51,122 nucleotides of DNA from Deltaproteobacteria bacterium (lineage in GTDB: Bacteria > Desulfobacterota > Binatia > Binatales > Binataceae), in assembly GCA_021780225.1 (NCBI GenBank), contig JAJXZF010000099.1, positions 1-51,122 of the forward strand, written 5' to 3'. The position numbers and the translations under genes were made by a program. Positions 8,172 to 16,932 of the stretch are shown here, one piece after another; positions within the stretch are counted from its first letter, which is position 1, and every line of letters starts with the position of its first letter. The notes below the pieces were generated by a model. The model worked only from the letters and a program-made list of their open reading frames with translations, ran no database searches and had not been told where the DNA came from.

Positions 8172-8440
8172 TGTCGTGCGTGGCCGCCTTTGCCCGGCCT
8201 TGCGCCGCTATTGCGCCCGGGCCGTTCGTCAGCTTATCGGGAAAATCGAATTGCCCCAATCTCCTTTGCAGGCGCAGCGCGCGGGCGCTCGCGATATTCC
8301 CGGCTTTGTCTCGCTTAATATCATATCTGTTTCCGATTGAAGACGCGTCGCGATTTTGATAGAAGCTGGAAATCTAGGGAATCGTTGAGCGCCGCTTGGC
8401 TTGGCTGCGAGGGTTCCACGAATTGTGACGCAGGAGAAAA

Positions 8441-9808
8441 ATGACGATAATTTCGCGCCCGAAGATATTCGCTCTGATCCTCTCGAGCTTGCTTGTCTGT
8501 TGGACCGGTATTGCGGCGGCTGATGAAGTGCGGGCGACGATGCAGGATTGGGTCAAGGCGACCCAAAATCAGGGAACGATTCCTCCCGGGACGAAGATCA
8601 CCAGCCAAAACTGGCGGCAATATAAACAGTTCATGCCGGTGGGCATGATCGATCTTTTTGAGGGCGGCTATTTCTGGAAAATGCCGGACGACGTTGAGAT
8701 GGACGTTGGCCCGACCGTTTTGCATACGCCGACCCCGGCGTACACGGCCGCGAGCGAGAAATTTGGCGGCCAAACCCGGGTGGTGCACGAGCCGGACGGC
8801 ACCATGAACATCGAAAATTATGTGGCCGGCATGCCGTTTCCGAATCCGCAGGAGCCGGACAAGGGCTACAAGATTCTGGCCAACATATGGTTTCCGAACG
8901 AGCCGGCGCTGATCGTGATGTCGCCGAAGAGCGGCTACGGAAGCTTCTGCACCGCCGACCGGTTTGGCAATCGCGCCTGCACGCTGACATCGTTGGTTTA
9001 TCGGCAGTTGGCCTATAACAGCGATTCTTCGGCTCCGCGCACGGAACCTTCGGCCAATGGCTCCTGGTATACGGAATGGCTGATGGTGGATCAGCCGGAG
9101 CAGTCGCGTTATACGGCGGATCTGACAATTTTCTGGCAGGACCTGCGCCGCACGGAAGATAATTATGTCTTCGTGCCGGCTCTGCGCCGCTCGCTGCGCC
9201 TGTCCTCGTCGGCCAGATGCTCGCCGTTGCTCGGCAGCGACATGATCCATGATGACCAGCGCGGCGGTTACAATGGCGGTTTATCGCTCTTCAACGCCGA
9301 TATTCTGGCCGAACGAAAGATTCTCGCCATCACCGAGCTGACCAATGCCGACGGCAGGTATCCGGGCGAATATGACGGCCAGCTTGGCTGGTCCAAACCG
9401 TCTTGGGGCCCTTGGAGCCTGCGCGATGTCTATGTGCTTGATGTCCGCCGGGTGCCGTCGCAACAGGCCGGATACTGCTACGGCGCGCGCGTTATGTACG
9501 TTGACAAACGCCTGATGCATCAGCTGTGGGAAGAAATTTACGACTCCAATCTGAAGTTGTGGAAGATCGTGCGCATCCATCTGCATCCCGCCGATCCTTC
9601 GCAGAGCGCCGGGCAGACCCCCTATCCGATGCCCGGTTCGCTGATCGAAAGTTATTGGGATTTGCAAAACGATCATAAGAGCGACGTTTTCACCGCGAAT
9701 CCGGACGGCAAAACGGACGCCGTCGTGTATGACGCGAATGTGCCGCCGGAGTACAACAGCATTACGCGTTACTCAACCCCTGGCGGCCTGATGCAGATTA
9801 TGAGATAA
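8441..9808 (+). CDS. DUF1329 family envelope protein (copy 1)
   Basis: A 455-residue exported protein of the DUF1329 family (PF07044), which has a LolA/LppX-like fold and often accompanies systems handling hydrophobic compounds, including RND or outer-membrane export and sterol or hydrocarbon catabolism. Residues 1-27 are a signal peptide: basic N-terminus, hydrophobic core FALILSSLLVCWTGIAAA, then cleavage near AAA-DE. Family blocks include LFEGGYFWKMPDDVEMDVGP, YVFVPALRRSLRLS and a C-terminal GGLMQIMR. The ribosome site CAGGAG lies just upstream of the ATG. A paralogue at 20675 shares these blocks. The likely site is the periplasm or outer-membrane inner face. Confidence 0.9.
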   Translation: MTIISRPKIFALILSSLLVCWTGIAAADEVRATMQDWVKATQNQGTIPPGTKITSQNWRQYKQFMPVGMIDLFEGGYFWKMPDDVEMDVGPTVLHTPTPAYTAASEKFGGQTRVVHEPDGTMNIENYVAGMPFPNPQEPDKGYKILANIWFPNEPALIVMSPKSGYGSFCTADRFGNRACTLTSLVYRQLAYNSDSSAPRTEPSANGSWYTEWLMVDQPEQSRYTADLTIFWQDLRRTEDNYVFVPALRRSLRLSSSARCSPLLGSDMIHDDQRGGYNGGLSLFNADILAERKILAITELTNADGRYPGEYDGQLGWSKPSWGPWSLRDVYVLDVRRVPSQQAGYCYGARVMYVDKRLMHQLWEEIYDSNLKLWKIVRIHLHPADPSQSAGQTPYPMPGSLIESYWDLQNDHKSDVFTANPDGKTDAVVYDANVPPEYNSITRYSTPGGLMQIMR

Positions 9809-9895
9809 GGCGTGAAGATTAACGCTGCCAGCGCCGCGGCGTCAACCGAGATTAGGTTAAAGCAGAGTAAACAAGATACGGAGGTCGCGAATATC

Positions 9896-11029
9896 ATGCC
9901 GTCACAAATCATCTCGAAGCCGATTATATCGGCGGATTCGCACATCATGGAGCCGCCGGATACTTATTATCCGCGGATCGACAAGAAGTATAAGGACGAC
10001 GCGCCGCGGCTCGTGCATGACGCGCAGCGCGGAGACATCTTCCAAGTCCCCGGAATGAAGGACACCATTCCGATTGGGCTGGTGGCCGCGGCCGGGAAGA
10101 AGGCGGAAGAGCTCGCGGGCGCGGCGGGCGCGGTGAAGTTCGCCGATCTGCAGCGCGGCGGATGGGATCCGGAAGCGCGCATGGCCGACCAGGATCGGGA
10201 CGGCGTCGCGGCCGAGGTGATCTATCCCAGCGTCGGGATGGTGCTGTGCAACCATCCGGACGGGGATTACAAGAAAGCCTGCTTTGACGCCTACAATCTT
10301 TGGATTGCGGAATTTTGCGGCTCCCATCCCGATCGTCTTCTTGGTCTCGGACAGACTGCGGTGCGCTCGCCGAAAGAGGCGATCGAAGACCTGATGAACA
10401 TCAAAAAGCTTGGCTTGCGCGGCGTTATGATGTCCGGCTACCCGGTTCAGGAAGACTACGACAACCCGATTTACGACGAGTTGTGGGAGGCGGCGATCGA
10501 GCTTAAGATGCCGCTCAGTTTTCATATCCTGACATCCAAGGAAAACATCAGAGGCGGATCCGGGCTGGCCGCGCGCGGACCGAAACTCAACGGATTCCTG
10601 AGCATTATCCGGGGCAACCAGGATATCATCGGAACGTTCATTTTGGGCGGCGTTTTCGAAAGGCATCCCAAGCTGAAGATCATATGCGTGGAAGCCGACG
10701 CCGGCTGGGCGCCGCACTATATGTACCGGATGGATCACGCCTTCGATCGCCATCGGTTTTGGCTGCCGCCGGGACAATCGCTGTCCAAGATGCCGAGCGA
10801 ATACTTCCGCGAGAATGTTTATATGACATTCCAGGACGACTGGGTCGCGTTCAAAATGAAGGATTTGTGCAATCCGCGGCGCCTGATGTGGGCCAACGAT
10901 TTTCCGCACAGCGATTCGACCTGGCCGTGGTCGCAGGAGCTTTTGGCCAAGCATACGCAAGGGCTTACAGAGACTGAAAAGAACTGGCTGCTGCACGACA
11001 ACGTGGCCGAGCTTTACGGACTTAACTGA
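9896..11029 (+). CDS. Amidohydrolase_2 family metal-dependent hydrolase/decarboxylase
   Basis: A 377-residue TIM-barrel protein of the ACMSD/amidohydrolase_2 family (PF04909), whose members decarboxylate or hydrolyse ring-cleavage intermediates with a divalent metal. The N-terminal DSHIMEPPD gives the D-x-H metal motif, SFHIL a further histidine, and ANDFPHSDSTWP the C-terminal aspartate loop. ATG 9896 is preferred because GGAGG at 9880-9884 precedes it; a longer frame from a GTG at 9812 lacks support. It lies between a DUF1329 gene and a Rieske oxygenase, in one direction with both. Related proteins are at 36284 and 44934. Confidence 0.87.
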   Translation: MPSQIISKPIISADSHIMEPPDTYYPRIDKKYKDDAPRLVHDAQRGDIFQVPGMKDTIPIGLVAAAGKKAEELAGAAGAVKFADLQRGGWDPEARMADQDRDGVAAEVIYPSVGMVLCNHPDGDYKKACFDAYNLWIAEFCGSHPDRLLGLGQTAVRSPKEAIEDLMNIKKLGLRGVMMSGYPVQEDYDNPIYDELWEAAIELKMPLSFHILTSKENIRGGSGLAARGPKLNGFLSIIRGNQDIIGTFILGGVFERHPKLKIICVEADAGWAPHYMYRMDHAFDRHRFWLPPGQSLSKMPSEYFRENVYMTFQDDWVAFKMKDLCNPRRLMWANDFPHSDSTWPWSQELLAKHTQGLTETEKNWLLHDNVAELYGLN

Positions 11030-11315
11030 CGGCGTTTGGGCGATCATTCGCCGGTTTTGGCGGCGCGCGGTCCGGCCGTCGAGCTATGTAAGGCTTGACG
11101 GCCCGGGCTGCGGGCGCGCCGGATGAAATGGTTGAAATTCAAGGCCGGCGGCGGGAGCGAATGCGGGTGATAATTGCCGCTTCGACTCCGCCGCCGGCCG
11201 GTTTGTTGAACAGCGCCCGGAGCGGCGACATTTTCATAGCCGAGGACGGCGGGCGAGCCTCGTGCTCGACGATCGAAATTCGCGCCGGGGCGATTGAATG
11301 CGAGAGAAGGCGCCG

Positions 11316-12473
11316 ATGAAAACGGCAATGCAAGTAGAATTGGGCAGGAGGCTGCTGTCCGCTTTGGACGAGCAGCGCACCTCGCTTCGCGAAACGGTGT
11401 ATGGCAACCCGCTGAGCGATTATATTTCGCCGGAGCAGGCTGAACTGGAGCGCCAAAAACTGTTTCAGGATTATCCCTTGGTGATGGGCTTGAGCGGGGA
11501 TTTGCCTCAGGCGGGAGATTTCATCACCAACGATCTTGCCGGCGCGCCGATACTGCTCGTGCGCGCCGACGACGGACAGGTCAATGCGTTCCTGAATGTC
11601 TGTCGCCATCGCGGGACGCGGGTCGCTGAGGGATGCGGTTCGGGCCGGAAAACTTTCGTATGCCCGTATCATGGATGGTCATACGGGCGCGACGGGCGGC
11701 TGCTGGGAATAACCGACAACCGGGCGTTCGGCGAAATTGATCGCAATTCACACGGACTCAGGCGGCTGCCGATAAAAGAGAGTCATGGATTCATTTGGGC
11801 GCGGCCGGCGCCGGGCGAACAGGCGTTCGACCCCGACCAATTATTGGGCGGATTGGCGGCTGAACTGGCGGAATTCGGACTCGATCGTTACGCGCATTTT
11901 GAAACCCGGGTTTTGCGCAAGCGGATGAACTGGAAATTGGTGGTTGACACCTTCCTGGAAGCCTACCATGTGCCGATTCTGCATCGAAACACCATCGCGC
12001 CGCTGATCAACGGCAAGGTCGCGCTTTTCGACCCGCATAAAAACGGCAATCTGCGAATGGTGGTTTCGCGCACGACGATCGACGAATTGCGCAATCTGCC
12101 GGAGGAACGCTGGCAACTGCTTAAACACCTGGCGATTATTTACGTGTTGTTTCCAAATGTGGTGCTGGTGTGGCAGGGCGATCATATCGAAACCTGGCGG
12201 GTTTATCCGGCCGGCAACGGCACGGACGAGTGCGCTATGCACGTATCGCTATACACGCCCGAGCCGACGGTTAGCGAAAAGGCGCGCGCGCATTGGGATC
12301 GGAATATGGATATTTTGCTGCGCACGGTGGAGCGCGAGGATTTTCCGCTCGCCGAAGCGATGCAGCGGGGTTTCAGATCGGGCGCCCAGGATCACATCCT
12401 TTTTGGACGCAACGAACCGGCGCTCGCTCATTATCATAGCGCGGTTCGCGCGACGCTCGGATTACCCGCCTGA
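11316..12473 (+). CDS. Rieske non-heme iron oxygenase, large subunit
   Basis: A 385-residue oxygenase. The Rieske 2Fe-2S ligands are C96-x-H98 and C116-x-x-H119. The mononuclear iron site is in the segment DTFLEAYHVPILH with H218 and H223. The bridging residue that is Asp in naphthalene dioxygenase aligns with E215, as in carnitine- and choline-type Rieske enzymes, so this may be a single-component-alpha type rather than an aromatic-ring dioxygenase. No beta subunit or dedicated reductase is adjacent. ATG 11316 has AGAAGG 5 bp upstream; an ATG at 11298 is less well placed. It closes the 8441-12473 group. Confidence 0.9.
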   Translation: MKTAMQVELGRRLLSALDEQRTSLRETVYGNPLSDYISPEQAELERQKLFQDYPLVMGLSGDLPQAGDFITNDLAGAPILLVRADDGQVNAFLNVCRHRGTRVAEGCGSGRKTFVCPYHGWSYGRDGRLLGITDNRAFGEIDRNSHGLRRLPIKESHGFIWARPAPGEQAFDPDQLLGGLAAELAEFGLDRYAHFETRVLRKRMNWKLVVDTFLEAYHVPILHRNTIAPLINGKVALFDPHKNGNLRMVVSRTTIDELRNLPEERWQLLKHLAIIYVLFPNVVLVWQGDHIETWRVYPAGNGTDECAMHVSLYTPEPTVSEKARAHWDRNMDILLRTVEREDFPLAEAMQRGFRSGAQDHILFGRNEPALAHYHSAVRATLGLPA

Positions 12474-12617
12474 ATTTTCGACGAAGAGCCTTTTCGGCCG
12501 GTCGCCGGCGCGGATCGAGCGCGCGCGATTGATCTTGAGCCGCGGATGGAGGGGCCGCAAAAGTCGCGGATCAACAGCCCTCCGCATCGCCGCCGGCTTT
12601 TCGCGCGGCGTGCCGCG

Positions 12618-13136
12618 TCAGGCGGTGTGCCGCCGCGGCGTCCGGCGATTATTGTGCAGCGACCGTTCGAGAAGAGCGGTCATTTTCCGCAAGAATCGGA
12701 GTCCTTCGTTCGCATCCTTTGCGGTCATCTCCGTAATGATGGGCGAGAAGAAAGCCTTTCCCTGATCGGCCATCGCGGCGATAAATTGTCCGCCTCTGGC
12801 GGTCAATACGACGCGTTTTTCGCGCCTGGAGCGCGGGTCTTCCAGCACCTTGACGAGACTGAGCGGCGGCTCCGACATCGACCGCAGCGCCTTGGACACG
12901 CTCGGGCTGCTAATCTCGAACCATTCGGTGAGCAGGCGCTGAATCTCCTTGCGGCGCAGCGCGCGGCCGTCGCCGCTTTGGCAGCGAATCAGTCAGAGGA
13001 TGGCGGCTTGCTTGCGGCTGAGGACGTTCATCCGCAGCGTGGCTTCCAGGGCCATCCCCAGGGTGTAGTGAATGGGATAGAAGAGGTCGAGGAACTCGGC
13101 GGCCTTTTCATCTCCGCGAATTTTGATTTCTTCCAT
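12618..13136 (-). pseudogene. MarR-type winged-helix regulator with an in-frame TGA (copy 2)
   Basis: Read through one stop, the frame gives a complete 172-codon regulator: an N-terminal helix (MEEIKIRGDEKAAEFLDLFY), then RKQAAIL-TGA-LIRCQSGDG, the winged helix EIQRLLTEWFEISSPSVSKA, and wing EDPRSRREKRVVLT. The TGA at 12993-12995 is codon 48, where homologues I recall have tryptophan (AAILWLI), so TGG to TGA is the simplest cause. The context is not redox-active and I see no SECIS-like stem, so selenocysteine is unlikely. It may be a dead gene, an assembly or read error, or a protein restarting inside. It diverges from operon 2 over a palindromic site. Confidence 0.75.
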
Positions 13137-13201
13137 TTCCACATCATCCGATATTTCCGCTCGGAAATCATTACCCTTGACAATCGGCGGGCGTTTGACG
13201 T
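13075..13201. repeat. Exact 127-bp direct repeat, copy 2
   Basis: Identical to bases 1-127. It covers the head of the MarR-type gene and the divergent upstream region. Similarity continues more weakly to about 13250, including the operator arm ATACTTTC. Confidence 0.95.
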
Positions 13202-13206
13202 AGAGA

Positions 13207-13231
13207 ATACTTTCCAGAAAGAAATTATTTC
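13207..13231. promoter_or_regulatory. Palindromic operator candidate upstream of operon 2
   Basis: ATACTTTC, 6 bases, then GAAATTAT repeats the operon-1 palindrome with one mismatch. The right half extends into a second short palindrome, GAAATTATTTC (13221-13231); the first copy has GAAAGTATTTC in the same place. It lies 29 bp before the beta-subunit start, so a bound regulator would overlap the promoter or leader. Confidence 0.55.
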
Positions 13232-13259
13232 TCGAATTCAAGATTAGGACGGTTAAACC

Positions 13260-14306
13260 ATGGCGAACACGGCAGGAGCATCGCGGCGGGCGGCGGCGGT
13301 CGATTTCCGCTATTTCAAGCCCGCGGGGCGGCGGCCGACGCAGTACGAGGAGGTCACGCTGCACACGCAGTGGAGTCCAAGGAATTTCGCGACGCAGGGG
13401 TGGTTTTCGCCCGGTTCGAACGGCCGGCCGATGTGGAGCGAAGACTCGACGGTGTTGCGGTCGAGCGACTGGTGGGCCTACCGGGATCCGGGCCAGGTTT
13501 GGTTTCGGCCTTACGTGGAGCTTCAGGCGAAACAGGAGGAGGCGATCGAACTGGCGGTCGATGGGGCCAGGCGGTCGGGCCTGTTCGCCGAGTTCTCGCC
13601 CCTGTGGCGCGGCGTCCTGGCGCGTCACTACGCGGCTTACCGCTACGTCGAGTACGGGCTGTTCCTGAGCCTCTGTTATGCGCAGCGCGAGGCGCTTTCG
13701 GATGTCGTCGCCACCCCGTTGGTTTTCGAGGGGCTTGACAAGGACCGGCATGCGCAAGCGATCGCGCTTTACTGCATGGATTTGGAAGAGAATCTGCCCG
13801 GCTTCACTGATGCGGCGGCGGAGTCGGCGTGGCTCACGGATCCGATTTTCCAGCCAGCGCGCGAATACGTCGAGCGGCTGCTCGCCTGTCGGGACTGGGG
13901 CGAAATCGATATTGCCGTCAACCTGGTTTTCGAGCCGCTGGTGGGCGCGCTTTTCACGCGCGAATTCCTCGCGCGCTTCGCGGCGCATCATGGCGACTCG
14001 GTCACGCCCGTGATCGTGGAGACGGTCGAAGTCGATCGCCGCCGGAATACCGCCGCGGCGGCGGAGCTGGTTCGTCATCTGATGCGTGAGGCGGCGGCCG
14101 GCAACGGACCGGCGATCGAGGGCTGGCTCGCCGTCTGGGCGCCGCGCGCGGCGCGCGCGGCCCGCGCCTTCGCCCCGCTGTTCGGGATGACCGAGCGGAA
14201 GCCGTTGGAGTTCGACGCGGCGTGGCGCCGGCTGAAAGAGGCGTGGGCCGCGCAAATCGTCGAGCTGGGGCTTCGCGCTCCGGCGGTGGAGGAGGGCGAT
14301 AGATGA
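13260..14306 (+). CDS. Soluble diiron monooxygenase beta subunit, operon 2
   Basis: A 348-residue hydroxylase small subunit, paralogous to 2322-3350. Shared blocks include the N-terminal FRYFKPAGRRPTQYEEVT, the FATQGWF strand, YVEYGLFLSLCYAQREALSD and the DKDRHAQAIALYCMDLEE helix. It is first in operon 2, where in operon 1 alpha comes first. Its start lies about 120 bp from the divergent MarR-type start and just past a palindrome. It overlaps the coupling-protein gene by ATGA. Confidence 0.92.
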   Translation: MANTAGASRRAAAVDFRYFKPAGRRPTQYEEVTLHTQWSPRNFATQGWFSPGSNGRPMWSEDSTVLRSSDWWAYRDPGQVWFRPYVELQAKQEEAIELAVDGARRSGLFAEFSPLWRGVLARHYAAYRYVEYGLFLSLCYAQREALSDVVATPLVFEGLDKDRHAQAIALYCMDLEENLPGFTDAAAESAWLTDPIFQPAREYVERLLACRDWGEIDIAVNLVFEPLVGALFTREFLARFAAHHGDSVTPVIVETVEVDRRRNTAAAAELVRHLMREAAAGNGPAIEGWLAVWAPRAARAARAFAPLFGMTERKPLEFDAAWRRLKEAWAAQIVELGLRAPAVEEGDR

Positions 14307-14605
14307 GCAGCGAGACGCCGCACATCGAGGAACGGGACAACGTGGGAGTGAAGCTGATCGCGGGAGAGGAGGCCGACGCCGCCGCGGCCACGGTCGCCGC
14401 GAGCTACCCGGACGCGGTTATCGAGCATTATCCGGCGTACATCTCGATCGAGGTGCCCAAGCGGGTGACGTTCGAGATCGAGCGGATCGCCGAGCAGCTT
14501 GGGCGGCCGTACGACATGCCGACCTTCCTGGTGATTCTTTCCTCCTACAACGGACGCATCAACGTCGAAGACAATCGCATCACGATTAGCAGCGAGCTCG
14601 GCTGA
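14303..14605 (+). CDS. Monooxygenase coupling/effector protein (MmoB/DmpM family), operon 2
   Basis: A 100-residue effector of the hydroxylase. Like its counterpart at 3347, it lacks cofactor motifs and has an acidic N-terminus, a VGVKLIAGEEADAAAATVA segment, a strand-turn YPAYISIEVPK and a C-terminal LSSYNGRINVEDNRITISSE. It sits between beta and alpha, with ATGA overlap to beta and 21 bp to alpha. The family role is to gate the diiron site and couple electron use to hydroxylation. Confidence 0.85.
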   Translation: MSSETPHIEERDNVGVKLIAGEEADAAAATVAASYPDAVIEHYPAYISIEVPKRVTFEIERIAEQLGRPYDMPTFLVILSSYNGRINVEDNRITISSELG

Positions 14606-14626
14606 ATCGAGCATCGGAGGATCGTT

Positions 14627-16177
14627 ATGGCGCGCAGCCTCAGTAAAGCGTACGAACGCGTAAAGAATATCGACTGGGAGCCGACTTATATTTCGGCGGC
14701 GGACAAGTATGTGGAACCGACCCGCTTTTTCCTGCCGAAAAAAGCGGTGGATCCGTTCAAGACCTTCATCCGCGAGTATTTCGTGATGGAGCGCGAGAAA
14801 GAGAGCCGCCACTACGCGCTGCTCGAGGCGGCGGGCCGCCTGCAGGCTTCCAATCCGGAGCCGCGCTGGATGGAGGGGATGAAATTCGCCCTGTCGAATC
14901 TGTCGGCCATCGAGTATTCGGCGGGTCGGCAAATGGGGCGGATGGCGCGGGTGGTGGCGCCGATGGAGCTGCGGCAGGGCTACATGATGCAGGTGCTTGA
15001 CGAGATGCGCCACACCCAGCTCGAGATGAATGTGTTGCGCCATCACATGCGTTCATGGCGCGATCCCAACGGCTACGACATCGCCCTCAAGGCGGCCGGC
15101 AACAGCGTCGGCGCCGGCATTTTCCGTTCGCTTTCGGAGGATTTCACCACCTGCGACGCGGTCGAGACCTCGCTGGGACTGCAGGTGTTCATCGAGACCG
15201 CCTACTCGAACATGTTTTTCGTCGGACTCTCGACGGCGGCGGTGCAGAGCGGGGATCAGGTGATGGCCTCGACCATGCTGACGATCCAGTCCGACGAATC
15301 GCGGCACATGGCGAACGGCTACGCCACCTTGATGACGCTCCTGCAGGACGATCGCAACATTCCGCTGATCCAGAAGGCGTTCGACAAGTGGACCTGGCGC
15401 GGGCACATGGGCTTCGAGGTCGGGCTGTCGCTGTTCGCGGATTACTTCGTCAAGCACAAGACGCAGTCGGCCAAAGAGATGTCGCGGCAATGGCTGCTGG
15501 AGGACTTCTACGGCGGTTTCTACAAGAAACTCGAAAAGTACGGAATCAAGGAGCCGCGCTGGCTGCCGGACGTGATGCGCAACGGCGAATGGGCTTCGCA
15601 TACCGCGGCGGTCTATCTGTTCGGAGCATGGCCAGTGTTCTATCACCGCTACGATCCGATCGACGAGCGGGAAATGGAATGGTTCGAGAAGAAGTATCCG
15701 GGCTGGTACGGATACTACGGCAAATTCTGGGAGGCCTATCGGCAGATGACCGACGCCGACGCCGGAATGCTGGTAACCAAGGAGTTGGGCGGCCTGCCGG
15801 CGTTCTGCCAGGTCTGCCAGCTGCCGTGGATTTTTCCGCGTCCGGACGCAAGCACCGGCTGCACGATGCAGCATGAGGGCCGTATGCTTGCTTTTTGCTC
15901 GCCCGCGTGCAAATCGATTTTTGAAGACGATCCCAACCATTACCAGGGATTCAAGAGCTTCTACGATCTCTATGACGGCTGTGATTTGGCCGACGTGATT
16001 CAGAACCTCGGCTATTTGCGCGACGATGGCAAGACGCTGATGGCTCAGCCGCTGCTCGAGCCCAAGCGGATGTGGACCATCGACGATATCAGACGCTGCC
16101 ATTATGAGGTCGCGTCGCCGCTGAAAAATATCGCGGCGCAAGCCGGTGGAGGGGCGAGCAATGGCGGAACTAACTGA
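14627..16177 (+). CDS. Soluble diiron monooxygenase alpha subunit, operon 2
   Basis: A 516-residue catalytic subunit. Iron ligands by motif are E96, E126-x-x-H129 (DEMRH), E190 and E224-x-x-H227 (DESRH), each one residue beyond those of alpha 1. A C-terminal YHS-like cysteine segment follows (FCQVCQLPWIFPRP, then AFCSPACKSIF). GGAGG is 9 bp upstream of the ATG. It shares long runs with alpha 1 (SIQSDESRHMANGY against TIQSDESRHMANGY) but differs in the helix around the first ligand (NLSAIEYSAG against LNFGEYAAMK), so the substrate may differ. The downstream dehydrogenase and Baeyer-Villiger enzyme suggest a secondary alcohol product. Confidence 0.93.
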   Translation: MARSLSKAYERVKNIDWEPTYISAADKYVEPTRFFLPKKAVDPFKTFIREYFVMEREKESRHYALLEAAGRLQASNPEPRWMEGMKFALSNLSAIEYSAGRQMGRMARVVAPMELRQGYMMQVLDEMRHTQLEMNVLRHHMRSWRDPNGYDIALKAAGNSVGAGIFRSLSEDFTTCDAVETSLGLQVFIETAYSNMFFVGLSTAAVQSGDQVMASTMLTIQSDESRHMANGYATLMTLLQDDRNIPLIQKAFDKWTWRGHMGFEVGLSLFADYFVKHKTQSAKEMSRQWLLEDFYGGFYKKLEKYGIKEPRWLPDVMRNGEWASHTAAVYLFGAWPVFYHRYDPIDEREMEWFEKKYPGWYGYYGKFWEAYRQMTDADAGMLVTKELGGLPAFCQVCQLPWIFPRPDASTGCTMQHEGRMLAFCSPACKSIFEDDPNHYQGFKSFYDLYDGCDLADVIQNLGYLRDDGKTLMAQPLLEPKRMWTIDDIRRCHYEVASPLKNIAAQAGGGASNGGTN

Positions 16178-16919
16178 GAAGGTCGCGATCGTCACCGGCG
16201 CGGGACAGGGGATCGGCCGCGCAATCGCGCTGGAGCTGGCGCGGGGCGGCGCGCACGTCGCGGTCGCCGAAATGGTCAAGGAGCGAATCGCGCCGGTCGT
16301 CGCCGAGATTGAAAAGCTCGGCCGTCAGGCGCTCGGAGTTGAACTCGACGTCACGCGCGACGGCCAGGTGCGGGAGATGACGGCGAAGGCGATCGAACGC
16401 TTCGGCCGCATTGACATTCTCGTGAACAATGCCGGCACCGATATCGTCAAAAGCGTGGTCGAGATGACCGACCGGGAATGGGATCTGCAAATCGACGTCA
16501 ACCTCAAAGGGACGTTCCACTGCTGCCGCGCCGTCGTGCCTCACATGATCAAAAGCGGACGCGGAGCGATCGTCAATATTGCGTCGGTCGCTGGATGGGT
16601 CTGTTATCCGCAGGGATCGGCCTATGCCGCGGCGAAAGCGGGCGTGATGGCGTTCACGCGGTCGCTCGCGGGCGAAGTCGCGGCGCACGGTATCCGTGTG
16701 AACGCGATCGCGCCGGGACCGATCGATACGCCGCTGGCGCACAGCGTGCTCGACAACATGCCGGAAGCGATGAAACAGGGCCTGCTCAATTCGGTCGTGA
16801 TGCGCCGCTGGGGCAAACCCGAAGAGATCGCGCGAGCCGCGGCATTTCTTGCCTCCGACGACGCCAGTTACGTCACCGGCGATACGCTGAGCGTCAGCGG
16901 CGGCATGTTCATGCATTGA
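16161..16919 (+). CDS. Short-chain dehydrogenase/reductase (SDR), operon 2
   Basis: A 252-residue classical SDR. The N-terminal VTGAGQGIG binds NAD(P); NNAG, the SVAGW serine and YAAAKAG give the catalytic S-Y-K set; the C-terminal TGDTLSVSGGM is typical. It starts 17 bp inside the alpha gene behind GGTGGAGGGG, so it is translationally coupled to alpha. This is the strongest hint to its role: oxidising the alcohol formed by the hydroxylase to a ketone or aldehyde. Confidence 0.92.
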   Translation: MAELTEKVAIVTGAGQGIGRAIALELARGGAHVAVAEMVKERIAPVVAEIEKLGRQALGVELDVTRDGQVREMTAKAIERFGRIDILVNNAGTDIVKSVVEMTDREWDLQIDVNLKGTFHCCRAVVPHMIKSGRGAIVNIASVAGWVCYPQGSAYAAAKAGVMAFTRSLAGEVAAHGIRVNAIAPGPIDTPLAHSVLDNMPEAMKQGLLNSVVMRRWGKPEEIARAAAFLASDDASYVTGDTLSVSGGMFMH

Positions 16920-16932
16920 TAGGAATTAAAAA

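Noticed and set aside
12993-12995. Selenocysteine at the TGA of the MarR-type gene
   Set aside because: The position matches tryptophan in homologues, is not redox-related, and no suitable hairpin follows.
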